The position numbers were made by a program, and so were the translations under genes. 64,000 bases of DNA from Amycolatopsis sp. CA-230715. GTDB lineage: Bacteria; Actinomycetota; Actinomycetes; Mycobacteriales; Pseudonocardiaceae. The notes below the pieces were generated by a model. That model was given only the letters and a program-made list of their open reading frames with translations, did not search any database and had not been told where the DNA came from. The stretch is taken from contig NZ_CP059997.1 of the NCBI RefSeq assembly GCF_018736145.1, positions 5,827,501-5,891,500 on the forward strand, written 5' to 3'. Positions 1-8,535 of this stretch are shown piece by piece (position 1 is the stretch's first letter; every line of letters begins with the position of its first letter).

Positions 1-854
1 TCGTCGGCGCGCTGCACGACATCCAAGGCTCGGACGACGTCGACGAGCAGCGCCAGCGGGAACTGGAATCGCGGGCCGCCGGGATCAAGGCGGTGTCCAC
101 TTGGCACGCTACCCGAACGATCCAAATGGCGCGAGAAGCCTGCGGTGGCGCAGGATACCTCGCCGAGAATCTGTTGCCTGCCTTGAAGGCGGACACCGAT
201 GTCTTCACCACGTTCGAAGGCGACAACACGGTGCTGCTGCAGCTTGTCGCGAAAGGACTGCTGACGAGCTACAAGGACCACTTCGAGGATCTGAGCGCGC
301 TGGCCACCGCTCGGTTCGTCGCCGAGCAGTTCGTCGGCGCGGTGATCGAACGCACCGCGGCGCGTCAGGTGATCGAACGCTTGGTGGACGCGAGCCACGA
401 CGACGAGGACGTCCTGTTCGACCGCGGCTGGCACGTGAAACTGTTCGAGGACAGGGAAGAGCACGTGCTGGACGGTGTCGCCCGCCGCCTGCGCCGCGCC
501 GCGTCGGAGGACCCGTTCGAGGTGTTCAACGACGCGCAGGACCACGTGCTGCGCGCTGGCCGCGTCCACGTGGAACGGATCGTACTGGAAGCCTTCGTCG
601 CCGGTATCGACCGCTGCACCGATCCCGACGCGAAAGCGCTGCTGGACCGCCTTTGCGACCTGTACGTACTGTCCACAGTGGAAGCCGACCGTGCTTGGTT
701 CCTCGAGCACGGCCGCCTCACCGCGGCCCGCTCGAAAGCCGTCATGTCCGCGGTGAACGACGTGTGCACGCAGTTGCGCCCGCACGCGCGTGTCCTGGTC
801 GACGCCTTCGCGATCCCGGAACAGTTCCTCGGCGCTGCATTCCTCGCCTCCTGA
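1..854 (+). CDS. Acyl-CoA oxidase/dehydrogenase family protein, C-terminal part (gene starts before the window)
   Basis: The frame is open from the window edge (first full codon at 3), so the N-terminal FAD/substrate domains lie upstream. The visible 283 residues hold the acyl-CoA oxidase signature: an REACGGAGYL segment, then TDVFTTFEGDNTVLLQ. In this family the Glu of TFEGDN is the usual catalytic base that removes the alpha-proton of the acyl-CoA. The rest matches the helical C-terminal oxidase extension. Expected role is the first step of fatty-acid or related acyl-CoA beta-oxidation in the cytoplasm. Oxidase versus dehydrogenase cannot be settled from this part alone. A paired hairpin follows the TGA at once. 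Confidence 0.85.
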   Translation, partial: VGALHDIQGSDDVDEQRQRELESRAAGIKAVSTWHATRTIQMAREACGGAGYLAENLLPALKADTDVFTTFEGDNTVLLQLVAKGLLTSYKDHFEDLSALATARFVAEQFVGAVIERTAARQVIERLVDASHDDEDVLFDRGWHVKLFEDREEHVLDGVARRLRRAASEDPFEVFNDAQDHVLRAGRVHVERIVLEAFVAGIDRCTDPDAKALLDRLCDLYVLSTVEADRAWFLEHGRLTAARSKAVMSAVNDVCTQLRPHARVLVDAFAIPEQFLGAAFLAS

Positions 855-857
855 ACT

Positions 858-911
858 GCCCCGAAAGTGACCTTCGGGGTGTGTAGGTCCCCTGAAAGTC
901 ACCTTCGGGGC
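858..911. repeat. Paired inverted-repeat element (CCCCGAAGG family), copy A
   Basis: Two hairpins stand side by side: CCCCGAAAGTGACCTTCGGGG at about 859-879 shortened as CCCCGAA..TTCGGGG, and CCCCTGAA..TTCGGGG at 889-910. The second is close to the reverse complement of the first. It fills the gap between the convergent acyl-CoA oxidase and darcynin genes. The likely job is bidirectional transcription termination. Three more copies lie at 17536, 21409 and 62117. Confidence 0.75.
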
Positions 912-929
912 AGGCGGGCAACCGCGGAA

Positions 930-1295
930 TCAGGTGGTGACGGTGGCGAAGGCGTCCAGCCCGTAGTTCTTCGCGTATCCGTTCTCGACCCCGACCAGCA
1001 GCTCGACCACGTCGAAGTACCGATCCCAGAAGGGCGTTTCGCGCAGCGCCTCGACGAGCAGTTGGTACGCTTGGTGATCGCGCGCTTCCCACACCCACAC
1101 GTCGGTCACGCGCGCCGAGTAGAACTCCGTGTCGTAGAAGCGCGACCGGACCCCGTTCGTCCTCTTGGTGATCTCGGGCAGCACCTCGGTCTTGAACGCG
1201 TTCACCCTGTCCTCGACCGAAAGACCGAGCCATTCCGGACTGGTCTTCACCAGCATGAACGCGGTGACGGTCGCTTCGAAAGGTTCTTCTGGCAC
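930..1295 (-). CDS. Darcynin-family small protein
   Basis: The 121-residue product matches the darcynin family over its whole length (TAFMLVKTSPEWL near the N-terminus; RSRFYDTEFYS and VWVWEARDHQAYQLL in the middle; ETPFWDRYFD and ENGYAKNYGL near the end). The GTG start at 1295 is chosen because AAAGGAAA lies about 6 nt upstream; upstream in-frame sequence does not look like protein. The family has no established biochemical function. It is the third gene of an apparent operon with the SDR and MFS genes, 26 bp after the SDR stop, so it probably takes part in the same LysR-controlled response. Confidence 0.85.
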   Translation of the reverse strand: MPEEPFEATVTAFMLVKTSPEWLGLSVEDRVNAFKTEVLPEITKRTNGVRSRFYDTEFYSARVTDVWVWEARDHQAYQLLVEALRETPFWDRYFDVVELLVGVENGYAKNYGLDAFATVTT

Positions 1296-1321
1296 GGCAT
1301 TTTCCTTTCTCGTGGTGGGAA

Positions 1322-2212
1322 TCAGGCGTAGGCGCCCGCGAGGATGTCTTCGATCAAGGTCGGACCGGAAGGTGTCCAGTCGAGGAGTTCGCGGGTGCGT
1401 GCGCTCGACGCGGACATGTCCAGGCCGAAGAACCTCGCGACGAAGCCGAAGTGCTCGCCCGCCTCTTCGGATTTGATCGACACGACCGGGAGCCGCAGGT
1501 ACTCGCCGATCGCTTCCGCGATTTCGCGTGTCGTAACGGCTTCTTCGGCGACGACGTGCAGCCGGGTACCGGAGGGCGCACCTTCCAACCCGAGCCGGAC
1601 GACCCGGGCGGCGTCGAAGCGGTGCGCCGCGGACCACGCGTTGGCGCCGTCACCGATGTAGGCGGAAACGCCGTGCTTCCGGGCGGCCGCGACGAGTTGG
1701 GAGACGAAACCGTGGTCGCCACCACCGTGCGTCGACGAAGCGAAGCGCGCGCTGATCACGCGGACTCCTTTTCGGACGTATTCGAGTGCGAGGTTTTCGG
1801 CGCCCCCTCGGTGAGAATCCGGGCCGACCGCGGGCGAGACGTCGGTCTCGACCGCGGGACGGCCTTGCACCACGCCGGAAAGCCCCGCCGCGAGAACGAA
1901 CGGACGGTTGCTTCCGACGAGGGTGTCGGCGATCGTTTCGACCGCGTCCCGCTCGGCTTTGTTGCTCGCGGCCGGGTTTCCCCAGTCGTGCTTGTTGGCG
2001 AGGTGGATGACGGCATCGGCGTCAGCGGTCCCGGCGCGGATGCCGTCGAGGTCGTCGAGATCGCCGCGTCTCACCCGCGCGCCCTTCTGTTCGAGCACGG
2101 CGGCGGAGGCGTCGGAGCGGGCCAGGCCGGTGACTTGGTGCCCGGTGTCGATCAGGTGGTCGACGACGGCCGAGCCGATCCAGCCGGTGCCTCCGGTGAT
2201 GAACACGTTCAT
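1322..2212 (-). CDS. Atypical SDR family NAD(P)-dependent epimerase/dehydratase-like oxidoreductase
   Basis: The 296-residue protein starts with a Rossmann fold (MNVFITGGTGWIG, residues 1-13) typical of extended/atypical SDRs. A second conserved stretch, ADAVIHLANKHDWG, lies near 65. The classical catalytic YxxxK is not obvious; the corresponding region reads SHRGGAENLALEYVRKG, as in many atypical SDRs. The ATG at 2212 follows AGGAAGAACCCC on the minus strand. The gene sits 43 bp downstream of the MFS transporter and 26 bp upstream of the darcynin gene in one minus-strand unit. The substrate cannot be named. Confidence 0.85.
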   Translation of the reverse strand: MNVFITGGTGWIGSAVVDHLIDTGHQVTGLARSDASAAVLEQKGARVRRGDLDDLDGIRAGTADADAVIHLANKHDWGNPAASNKAERDAVETIADTLVGSNRPFVLAAGLSGVVQGRPAVETDVSPAVGPDSHRGGAENLALEYVRKGVRVISARFASSTHGGGDHGFVSQLVAAARKHGVSAYIGDGANAWSAAHRFDAARVVRLGLEGAPSGTRLHVVAEEAVTTREIAEAIGEYLRLPVVSIKSEEAGEHFGFVARFFGLDMSASSARTRELLDWTPSGPTLIEDILAGAYA

Positions 2213-2255
2213 GGGGTTCTTCCTTCTTTGTCGGTCCGCGGCGGGGTGCCGCGGA

Positions 2256-3749
2256 TCAGGCGCGCCCTCGACGGGACAGCAGGGATTGCAGTACGACGAG
2301 AGCGCCGAGAACGAGGACGGCGATGCCGATCGCGCGCAGCCCGGTGGACGCGCCGGAGATGAACGCGGCGACGATTTCGGGTGCGCGGCCGGGCGCGGTG
2401 GCGAGGGCTTGGGCAACCGTGTGGGCGCCGTGGGCGTCCGCGGGGAGCGCGCTGGTGAACCGCGCGGTGAGGACGGTGCCGATGACGGCGACGCCGAGCG
2501 CGCTGCCGAACTCTCGGGTGGTGGCTTGGAGTCCTGCTCCGACACCGGCCTGCGCCGGGGGCAGCGCACCGGCGATGGCGCTGGAGAGCGTGGGAAGCGC
2601 CAGCGCTACCCCGATCCCAGTCACGAAGAGCCATGCGGCATAACCAAAGTAGGAGGTCCCTGCGTCGCTTGTGGACAGTGCGAGCAGGCCGCCGCCGACG
2701 AAGGCGAAAGCGAGCGCGGTGGTGGCGTCGAGGCCGATGCGGTGGGTCAGACGCCCCACGTGGCGTGCGAAGACGAGGATCGGGACCGTCAGCGGCATGA
2801 TGCCGATCCCGGTCAGCAGCACGCTGAACCCCTTGCCGTACTGGAGAAAGGAGGCGTTGACGTAGAACAGGGCGAACATGCCGAAGAAGACGGTGATCAT
2901 GCCGAGGCAGGCGCTGCGCAGCGCGGGCAGGCGGAACAGCCTCGGGTCGAGCAGCGGGTGTTCGGCGCGGAGTTCGACGAGCGTCCACGCGGTGAACAAC
3001 ACGGCGGCACTGGCGAATTCGATGACGACGGTGGCGCTTCCCCAACCCGATTCGGGACCCTGGATGATACCGAGCAGCAGCGCGACGGACGCGCCGACGA
3101 ACAGGGCCGTGCCGAGCGGCTCCAGGCGGCGGTCGTGGCGCGGCGACACCGGGGCGAGTGCCGCCACCAGCGCGGCGAGCAGCACGGAGATCGGTACCGC
3201 GGCGGCGAACAGCCAGCGCCACGACCCGCCGGAAAGCACGGCGCCGCCGCCGATGTTGCCGAGGACGCCGCCGATCCCGGTCATCGACGCCCAGATGGCG
3301 ATCGTCGCGTTCTTGCGTTCGGCCGGGACGGCGTGCAGCAGCACGGCGAGGGTGTTGGGCAGCACCGCGGCGGCACCGGCGCCGGTGATCGCGCGGCTGA
3401 CGAGCAGCACAGCCACGTTCGGCGCGATCGCGGACATCAGCGCACCCGCCGCGAACAGGACCAGCCCGGCGATCAGCACTCTCTTGCGCCCGAAGCGATC
3501 ACCGGCGGCGCCACCGGGAATCACCAGGCAGGCGAAGAAGATCACGTACGTGTCGACGATCCAGACCAGCGCGGACGCGGACGGGTGCAGGTCGCTCGCG
3601 GCGAGCAGCGGGACGGCGAGGTTGATCGCGGCGACCATCCCGACGACGAGCGCCACGCAGGCGCACATGACCGTGAGCAGGCCGCGTCGCGGGATCGTGC
3701 GGGACTCGGGCGCGTACACCGGAGCCGGAATGGTGGAAGGCATGTCCAT
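2256..3749 (-). CDS. DHA2-type MFS transporter (drug:H+ antiporter, 14-TM class)
   Basis: The protein of about 497 residues is strongly hydrophobic throughout. It carries the MFS motif A loop GDRFGRKRV between TM2 and TM3, and an ITGAGAAAVLPNTLAVL stretch like antiporter motif C. Length and pattern fit the 14-helix EmrB/QacA class of proton-driven exporters in the plasma membrane. ATG codons at 3749 and 3743 are both possible; no strong Shine-Dalgarno site decides. It is the first gene of the MFS-SDR-darcynin unit, divergent from the LysR gene at 3819, which is its likely regulator. Confidence 0.88.
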   Translation of the reverse strand: MDMPSTIPAPVYAPESRTIPRRGLLTVMCACVALVVGMVAAINLAVPLLAASDLHPSASALVWIVDTYVIFFACLVIPGGAAGDRFGRKRVLIAGLVLFAAGALMSAIAPNVAVLLVSRAITGAGAAAVLPNTLAVLLHAVPAERKNATIAIWASMTGIGGVLGNIGGGAVLSGGSWRWLFAAAVPISVLLAALVAALAPVSPRHDRRLEPLGTALFVGASVALLLGIIQGPESGWGSATVVIEFASAAVLFTAWTLVELRAEHPLLDPRLFRLPALRSACLGMITVFFGMFALFYVNASFLQYGKGFSVLLTGIGIMPLTVPILVFARHVGRLTHRIGLDATTALAFAFVGGGLLALSTSDAGTSYFGYAAWLFVTGIGVALALPTLSSAIAGALPPAQAGVGAGLQATTREFGSALGVAVIGTVLTARFTSALPADAHGAHTVAQALATAPGRAPEIVAAFISGASTGLRAIGIAVLVLGALVVLQSLLSRRGRA

Positions 3750-3801
3750 GACGGTATGGACCAGCGAGGTATCCGTGCCACGCAACTTCGGCAAGGGTTA
3801 T

Positions 3802-3816
3802 TTGCGTATGATGCAA
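3802..3816. promoter_or_regulatory. Putative LysR operator between the MFS operon and its LysR gene
   Basis: TTGC-N7-GCAA (TTGCGTATGATGCAA) is a perfect 4+4 inverted repeat just upstream of the LysR start and within the presumed promoter of the divergent MFS operon. LysR regulators typically bind such T-N11-A type dyads. Position and symmetry are seen; binding is inferred. Confidence 0.45.
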
Positions 3817-3818
3817 CT

Positions 3819-4715
3819 ATGCCCGAGCAACTGGACCTGAACCTCCTGCGCGTGTTCGACGCACTGCTCCAGGAGGGCAGCGTCACCGCGGCTTCCGAGC
3901 GCCTGCACCTGTCGATCCCCGCGACCAGCCGGGCGCTGGGCCGGTTGCGGCGGGCGATGGACGACCCGATCCTGGTGCGCGCGGGGCGCTCGATGGTGCC
4001 GACGCCGTTCGCGCTGCGCACCGCGCCGCGGGTGCGCTCGCTGCTCGACGAGGCCTCGGCGCTGATCAGCGCCGATCGCGAGATCGCTCCCGCCGATCTC
4101 AAGCGCACCTTCACCATCCGCATCAACGACGGTGTCGCCACGACGATGGCGGTCGCGGCGGTCGAAGCCACCGCCGCGATCGCACCCGGGGTGGTGCTGC
4201 GCTTCGTCGCCGAGGGCAGTGAGAGCACCGAAGCGCTGCGTGACGGGTCGGTCGACCTGGACATCGGCGCCAGTGACGAAGCCGGTTCGGACATGCGGAC
4301 CGCGTTGCTCTACCGCGAGCGAGTGGTCGGCATCGTCCGTGCCGACAGCCCGCTCGGGCGCCACCGCCGCCCGACCCTCGCGCAGCTGTGCCAGCATCCG
4401 CACGTCTCGGCGTCCCGGCGCGGGCGCAGCCGCGGACCGCTCGACGACGTGCTCGAGGCCGCGGGGCTCCAGCGCCACGTCGCGGCGGTCGTGCCGACCT
4501 CCGCCGTGGCCGCGCTCGTGGTCGGGGCCAGCCACTACGTCGGGCTCGTACCGCAGCGTCTCGCCGAGCAGTACAGCGAAACATTGGGCCTGCGCTGGTT
4601 CACCATTCCCGCGCCACTGCCCGAAGTGGACATCCGGCTGCTGTGGCACCGGCGGCTCGACGCCGACCCGGCGCAGCGCTGGCTACGCGACACCCTTCGC
4701 GGTGCGCTCGGCTGA
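3819..4715 (+). CDS. LysR-family transcriptional regulator
   Basis: The 298-residue protein has the N-terminal winged helix-turn-helix of LysR regulators (LNLLRVFDALLQEGSVTAASERLHLS, residues 8-33, then SRALGRLRRAMDDPILVR). A periplasmic-binding-like effector domain follows from about 90 to the end (TFTIRINDGVATTM, VDLDIGASDE). The ATG at 3819 is preferred because it starts exactly at the conserved N-terminus. It is transcribed divergently from the MFS/SDR/darcynin operon with a 69-bp gap, the standard arrangement for a LysR protein controlling its neighbour. Its 3' end overlaps the convergent YczE-like gene by 33 bp. Confidence 0.92.
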   Translation: MPEQLDLNLLRVFDALLQEGSVTAASERLHLSIPATSRALGRLRRAMDDPILVRAGRSMVPTPFALRTAPRVRSLLDEASALISADREIAPADLKRTFTIRINDGVATTMAVAAVEATAAIAPGVVLRFVAEGSESTEALRDGSVDLDIGASDEAGSDMRTALLYRERVVGIVRADSPLGRHRRPTLAQLCQHPHVSASRRGRSRGPLDDVLEAAGLQRHVAAVVPTSAVAALVVGASHYVGLVPQRLAEQYSETLGLRWFTIPAPLPEVDIRLLWHRRLDADPAQRWLRDTLRGALG

Positions 4716-5372
4716 CCATCGTGGACGTTCGTCGCCGTCGAGGCGGACAGTGGTGAAGCGCAGGAAGAACTGGACCAGCGGGCCCATCGCGAACGCGATC
4801 AGCACCGTGCCGAAACCGACCGTGCCGCCGAGGAGCCAGCCGATCGCCAGCACGACGATTTCGATCGCGGCGCGCACCAGCCAGATGGGCTTGCCGGACA
4901 CGCGGACGGCGCCGGTCATGAGCCCGTCCCTCGGCCCCGAACCGAACCGCGCGCCGAGGTAGACCGCGTCGGAGAAGGTCAGCATGAGCAGGCCGACGGC
5001 GTAGTAGGCGAGCTGCTGCGCGAAGGAATGCGGCAGGGGAAGGAAGTTCGCGGCCAGATCGGCGGACAGGCCCACGAGCAGCACGTTGAGCACGGTGCCG
5101 AGCCCCGGCAGCTCGCGGAGCGGGATCCAGAAGACCAGTACGGCGACCGCGATCAGGTTCGTCGTCCAGCCGAAGGTCAGTCCGGTGCGGAGCGAGATGC
5201 CCTCGGTCAGGATGTTCCAGCTGGACGCGCCGAGGGACGACTCGACGAGGAAGGTGAGAGAGGTGCCGTACCCCACCAATCCCACCAGCAGTTGGACGAG
5301 CCTTCGCACCTTCTTTTCGGCCCGCAGCTGTTCGGCCGCGGTCATCCGCCGTGCCACCGGTTGCGTTTTCAC
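4683..5372 (-). CDS. YczE/YyaS/YitT-family integral membrane protein
   Basis: The product is about 229 residues with five or six hydrophobic helices and matches the YczE family (LVGYGTSLTFLVESSLGASSWNILTEGIS near the start; GARFGSGPRDGLMTGAVRVSG in the middle). GTG at 5372 or ATG at 5345 could be the start; neither has a strong Shine-Dalgarno site. The gene is divergent from a MocR-type regulator, the same pairing as Bacillus yczE/ycxD, so control by that regulator is very likely. The transported compound or activity is unknown. Confidence 0.85.
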   Translation of the reverse strand: MKTQPVARRMTAAEQLRAEKKVRRLVQLLVGLVGYGTSLTFLVESSLGASSWNILTEGISLRTGLTFGWTTNLIAVAVLVFWIPLRELPGLGTVLNVLLVGLSADLAANFLPLPHSFAQQLAYYAVGLLMLTFSDAVYLGARFGSGPRDGLMTGAVRVSGKPIWLVRAAIEIVVLAIGWLLGGTVGFGTVLIAFAMGPLVQFFLRFTTVRLDGDERPRWSAERTAKGVA

Positions 5373-5390
5373 CTGATCAGCGTGCGGGAC

Positions 5391-5417
5391 ATCTGGCCTT
5401 GAAAGAAAGGTCCAGAT
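5391..5417. promoter_or_regulatory. Putative MocR operator (near-palindrome)
   Basis: ATCTGGCCTT and AAAGGTCCAGAT face each other across a few bases, in the gap between the YczE-like gene and the MocR gene. The arms match except for one extra base. A third CTGGCC lies at about 5427. A MocR dimer controlling both divergent genes is the simplest reading. Confidence 0.5.
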
Positions 5418-5434
5418 GACACACACTGGCCCTC

Positions 5435-6820
5435 GTGCACACCAGCAGCCACGCGGTCGCCCGCCTGCTCGGCGACTGGTCTTCCGGGCCGGGCCCCGCC
5501 CATCGCAGGCTGGCGGACCTGATCCGGCTGCTCATCCTCGACGGCAGGCTCCCGCTGGCCACCGCGATGCCGGGCGAGCGCGATCTGGCCGCGGTGCTCG
5601 GGATCAGCCGGACCACGGTGTCGACGGCCTACGCGACCCTGCGCGACCAGGGCTACCTCAGCGCCCGCGACCGCGCGCGCAGCCGGACGCGGGTGCCGCA
5701 CCGTCAGCCCGAAGCGGCGGTCGACGACCGGGACCTGATCGACTTCTCGCACGCGGCGCCGCCCGCGCCCGGCGAAGCGCTGCACCGCGCGTACACCAGC
5801 GCGCTGAACCAGCTCCCGCGCCACCTGCCGAGGCACGGCTACTCGCCGACGGGGCTCGCCGAACTCCGCGCCGCGATCGCCACGCGGTACGCCGAACGCG
5901 GGCTGGAGACCACCCCGGACCAGATCCTGGTCACCAACGGCGCGCAGCACGCGATCGGCCTCATCGCGCGTACCTTGCTGCGTCCCCGCGACCGGGTGGT
6001 GGTCGACCATCCCAGCTACCCGCACGCACTCCGGGTGTTCCGCGCCGCGGGCTGCCGGGTCGTGCCCGTCGCGGTGAACGAGGATGGCTGGGATCTCGAA
6101 ATCCTGTCGGCCACCATGCGCGGTGCCGCGCTCGCGTACCTCATGCCGGACTTCCACAACCCCACCGGTCTCTGTCTGTCCGAAAAGGATCGCCTGTCAT
6201 TGCGTCCACAGTGTCCGATCGTTGTGGACGAAACAATGGCCGAACTGGCACTGGACGTCGCCCCGCCGACCCCGCTCGCCGCGTACCACTCGAACGTCAT
6301 CACGATCGGCTCGATGGCGAAGACCTTCTGGGGCGGTCTACGGGTCGGCTGGATCCGCACGACCCCCGATCTGGTGCAACGACTGCACCAGGCACGAGCG
6401 GACGTCGATCTCGGCACGCCGGTGGTGGAGCAGCTGGCCTGCGCCGAATTACTGGGCGGCATAAGGGAAATCCTGCCCACCAGGCTCGCCGGCCTCCGCC
6501 GCTCGCGCGCGGTGCTGCTGAACCTGGTCGCTGAGCATCTGCCGGACTGGACCGTCGGCGAATCCCACGGCGGCCTGACGGTGTGGACCCGCTTCCCGGA
6601 CCCCATCAGCTCGGCACTCGCCGCCGTCGCACCCCAGTTCGGCGTCCGGCTCGCCGCAGGCCCGCGCTTCGGCATCGGCGGCGCCTTCGAACGCTTCGTC
6701 CGCCTGCCCTACTCGCTGGACGCCGAGGCCATGAAGACCGGGATCACCGGCATCGCGGACGCCGTCGCCGCCGTTCGTTCAGGCCGCCGAGCCGACACCC
6801 CACCCGCCGCACTGGCGTGA
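5435..6820 (+). CDS. MocR/GntR-type PLP-dependent transcriptional regulator
   Basis: The 461-residue protein joins a GntR winged helix (RRLADLIRLLILDGRLPLAT, then GERDLAAVLGISRTTVSTAYATLRDQGYL, residues 24-75) to a fold-type I aminotransferase domain from about 105. The latter has YSPTGLAELRAAIATR, MPDFHNPTGLC and the PLP-lysine region GSMAKTFWGGLRVGW near 290-304. MocR proteins use PLP or an aldimine as effector, often for vitamin B6 or amino-acid related genes. GTG at 5435 is the first start. One TTA leucine codon is visible near 6447, rare in such DNA. The likely target is the divergent membrane protein. Confidence 0.9.
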   Translation: MHTSSHAVARLLGDWSSGPGPAHRRLADLIRLLILDGRLPLATAMPGERDLAAVLGISRTTVSTAYATLRDQGYLSARDRARSRTRVPHRQPEAAVDDRDLIDFSHAAPPAPGEALHRAYTSALNQLPRHLPRHGYSPTGLAELRAAIATRYAERGLETTPDQILVTNGAQHAIGLIARTLLRPRDRVVVDHPSYPHALRVFRAAGCRVVPVAVNEDGWDLEILSATMRGAALAYLMPDFHNPTGLCLSEKDRLSLRPQCPIVVDETMAELALDVAPPTPLAAYHSNVITIGSMAKTFWGGLRVGWIRTTPDLVQRLHQARADVDLGTPVVEQLACAELLGGIREILPTRLAGLRRSRAVLLNLVAEHLPDWTVGESHGGLTVWTRFPDPISSALAAVAPQFGVRLAAGPRFGIGGAFERFVRLPYSLDAEAMKTGITGIADAVAAVRSGRRADTPPAALA

Positions 6821-6822
6821 TC

Positions 6823-7446
6823 TCAGACCAGCGTCTCGGTTATCGCGGCGGCCTTCGCTAAGGCAAGTCGCTTACCCGGCTTGTTCGCGTAGCCGATCGC
6901 GGTGACCCCGGCGGCCACTGCGGCGTCCACATCGGACGGCGAATCGCCGATGAGCACACTCTGCTTTGCCTCTGCGTCAAGTGCGGTGAGCGCTTTCGTC
7001 ACCAGATACGGGTCGGGCTTCAACGGCGTGCCCGCACCTTCTCTGGCCGCGATGCAGTCGATGGAACCGCGGAGGCCGTACAAGTCCAAATAGGACTCGA
7101 TGGCGACACGACTGTTGTTGCTGACGATGGCCAGCGGTCGTCCGGACGCATGCCAACCTGCGATGAGTTCGTGCGCACCCGGGGTCGGCTCCGCACTCTT
7201 GATCGCCTCGACCTCGTGCGCGGTCAGCGCCGCCTCGACGAACGCTGCTTGCTCCGCGCTCACCGTCGCGGCGAACCGCAAAACCGCGAACGGATCATCG
7301 GCAGGCGAGGAGTCCGCCAGCTCACTTCGAAGTTGCGTGGCAACGGCGGCGGCCGGTACCCCGGCGAAGACGGAACAGACCGGTCCGTCGAAGTCCAGCA
7401 ACAAGATTTGTGCTTTCGCCAGTGTGGCGACCCAGGTTTCATCCAC
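6823..7446 (-). CDS. HAD-superfamily hydrolase
   Basis: The 207-residue product carries HAD motif I as LLLDFDGPV (nucleophile Asp and general acid Asp), motif II as LAIVSNNS, motif III around LKPDPY (Lys) and motif IV GDSPSDVDAA. A helical cap lies between motifs I and II, the usual layout of phosphoglycolate phosphatase-like enzymes acting on small phosphorylated metabolites. The start is GTG at 7446; the ATG 9 nt upstream is in another frame. It is divergent from the HD-domain gene with 31 bp between starts, which must hold both promoters. Confidence 0.85.
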   Translation of the reverse strand: MDETWVATLAKAQILLLDFDGPVCSVFAGVPAAAVATQLRSELADSSPADDPFAVLRFAATVSAEQAAFVEAALTAHEVEAIKSAEPTPGAHELIAGWHASGRPLAIVSNNSRVAIESYLDLYGLRGSIDCIAAREGAGTPLKPDPYLVTKALTALDAEAKQSVLIGDSPSDVDAAVAAGVTAIGYANKPGKRLALAKAAAITETLV

Positions 7447-7477
7447 GTGTCCATCGTATTCGGATAGGTTTGTACAG

Positions 7478-8038
7478 GTGGACTGGACAACATGGGCGAG
7501 AGCGGAAGCGGAGCGAGTGTTGGCGAGCGCGCTGCCTCGGCGGTGGGCGCATGTCCAAGGCGTCGGTCGCCGAGCGGCTTTGGCTGCACCTCTCTTCTCG
7601 CCGGATGAGGCCGAGCTTCTGGTCGGCGCTGCCTTACTCCACGACATCGGGTACTCCCCGGAGCTGATCGACACCGGTTTCCACCCGATCGACGGTGCGC
7701 GGTACCTGCGCGAAACCGGGGCACCGACCAGGCTGGTCAACCTGGTCGCCCACCACTCGTGCGCATACCGGGAAGCGGAGCTTCGCGGGCTGACAGGCGA
7801 ACTCGCCGCGTTCCCCGCCGAAGTAACCCCGATCCGCGACGCGCTGTGGTGGGCGGACATGACCACGACCCCGGATGGCGAGATGACCACAGTTGACCAG
7901 CGGATATCCGAGGTCCAGGCGCGTTACGGGCCAGCGGACTTGGTCACCGCCTTCATCCGGCAGGCACAGGGAGAACTGGTCGGTGCGGTGGAGCGGACCG
8001 AGCAACACCTGCAGGCTGCCGGGATCGCTCACGCGTAG
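7478..8038 (+). CDS. HD-domain phosphohydrolase
   Basis: The 186-residue protein has HD metal ligands in order: H24 region (RRWAHVQGVGRRA), the HD pair in AALLHDIGYSPE, and a further VAHHSCAYREAE. These define metal-dependent HD phosphohydrolases, which act on nucleotides or similar phosphoesters. GTG at 7478 starts just after a GATAGGTTTGTACAG stretch, suggesting a very short or absent leader. The substrate is not predictable. The adjacent divergent HAD phosphatase suggests a shared metabolite role, but that is only an inference. Confidence 0.85.
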   Translation: MDWTTWARAEAERVLASALPRRWAHVQGVGRRAALAAPLFSPDEAELLVGAALLHDIGYSPELIDTGFHPIDGARYLRETGAPTRLVNLVAHHSCAYREAELRGLTGELAAFPAEVTPIRDALWWADMTTTPDGEMTTVDQRISEVQARYGPADLVTAFIRQAQGELVGAVERTEQHLQAAGIAHA

Positions 8039-8056
8039 GAATTCATCTTTCCTGTT

Positions 8057-8527
8057 TCAAGTGAAACGTGGTTCTTTGTTCTCTGATAATGCGTGCTCGA
8101 GTCGCAGCTTTGTGGAAGGGTGAATAGTGAGAGCGTATGCATCCCGACTTCCGACCCAGAGAGACTCGGAACTTTCATCGCTGGTCCGAAGGGTGCCACC
8201 AACCAGTCGGGCGCGGAAGCAGATAGAGAATTCTTGCCGTACCTCGCCGTCATCGTAGGCGATGACGTGGTTGGGGTTGGAATAGATCCCGATGATACCT
8301 GTGACTTCGCACTCGATGCCGGTTTCCTCGCGAACCTCCCGGACGGCGGCTTCGGTAAGGGTTTCGCCGAGTTCGAGTTGGCCGCCGGGGAGTGAGTAGA
8401 GGTCGTTGTCAGTGCGACGAATCATGAGGATTCGGCTCTCGTTGTCTTGAATGAAGGCAGAGACGGCAACGGCGATGCTGTTCGCGGCTGGAGCGTTCGG
8501 GTCGTAGTAGTAGTCGCGGCGGGTCAT
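8057..8527 (-). CDS. Nudix hydrolase
   Basis: The 156-residue product has a complete Nudix box (GGQLELGETLTEAAVREV, continuing REETGIE, residues about 60-84), with the catalytic REXXEE core. Nudix enzymes hydrolyse nucleoside diphosphates linked to another moiety. ATG at 8527 is fixed by AGGAGG 6 nt upstream. It lies 8 bp after the XRE-type gene, so the two are co-transcribed. The substrate is unknown; the residues after the box give no clear ADP-ribose or 8-oxo-dGTP signature. Confidence 0.9.
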   Translation of the reverse strand: MTRRDYYYDPNAPAANSIAVAVSAFIQDNESRILMIRRTDNDLYSLPGGQLELGETLTEAAVREVREETGIECEVTGIIGIYSNPNHVIAYDDGEVRQEFSICFRARLVGGTLRTSDESSESLWVGSRDAYALTIHPSTKLRLEHALSENKEPRFT

Positions 8528-8535
8528 GGTGCCTC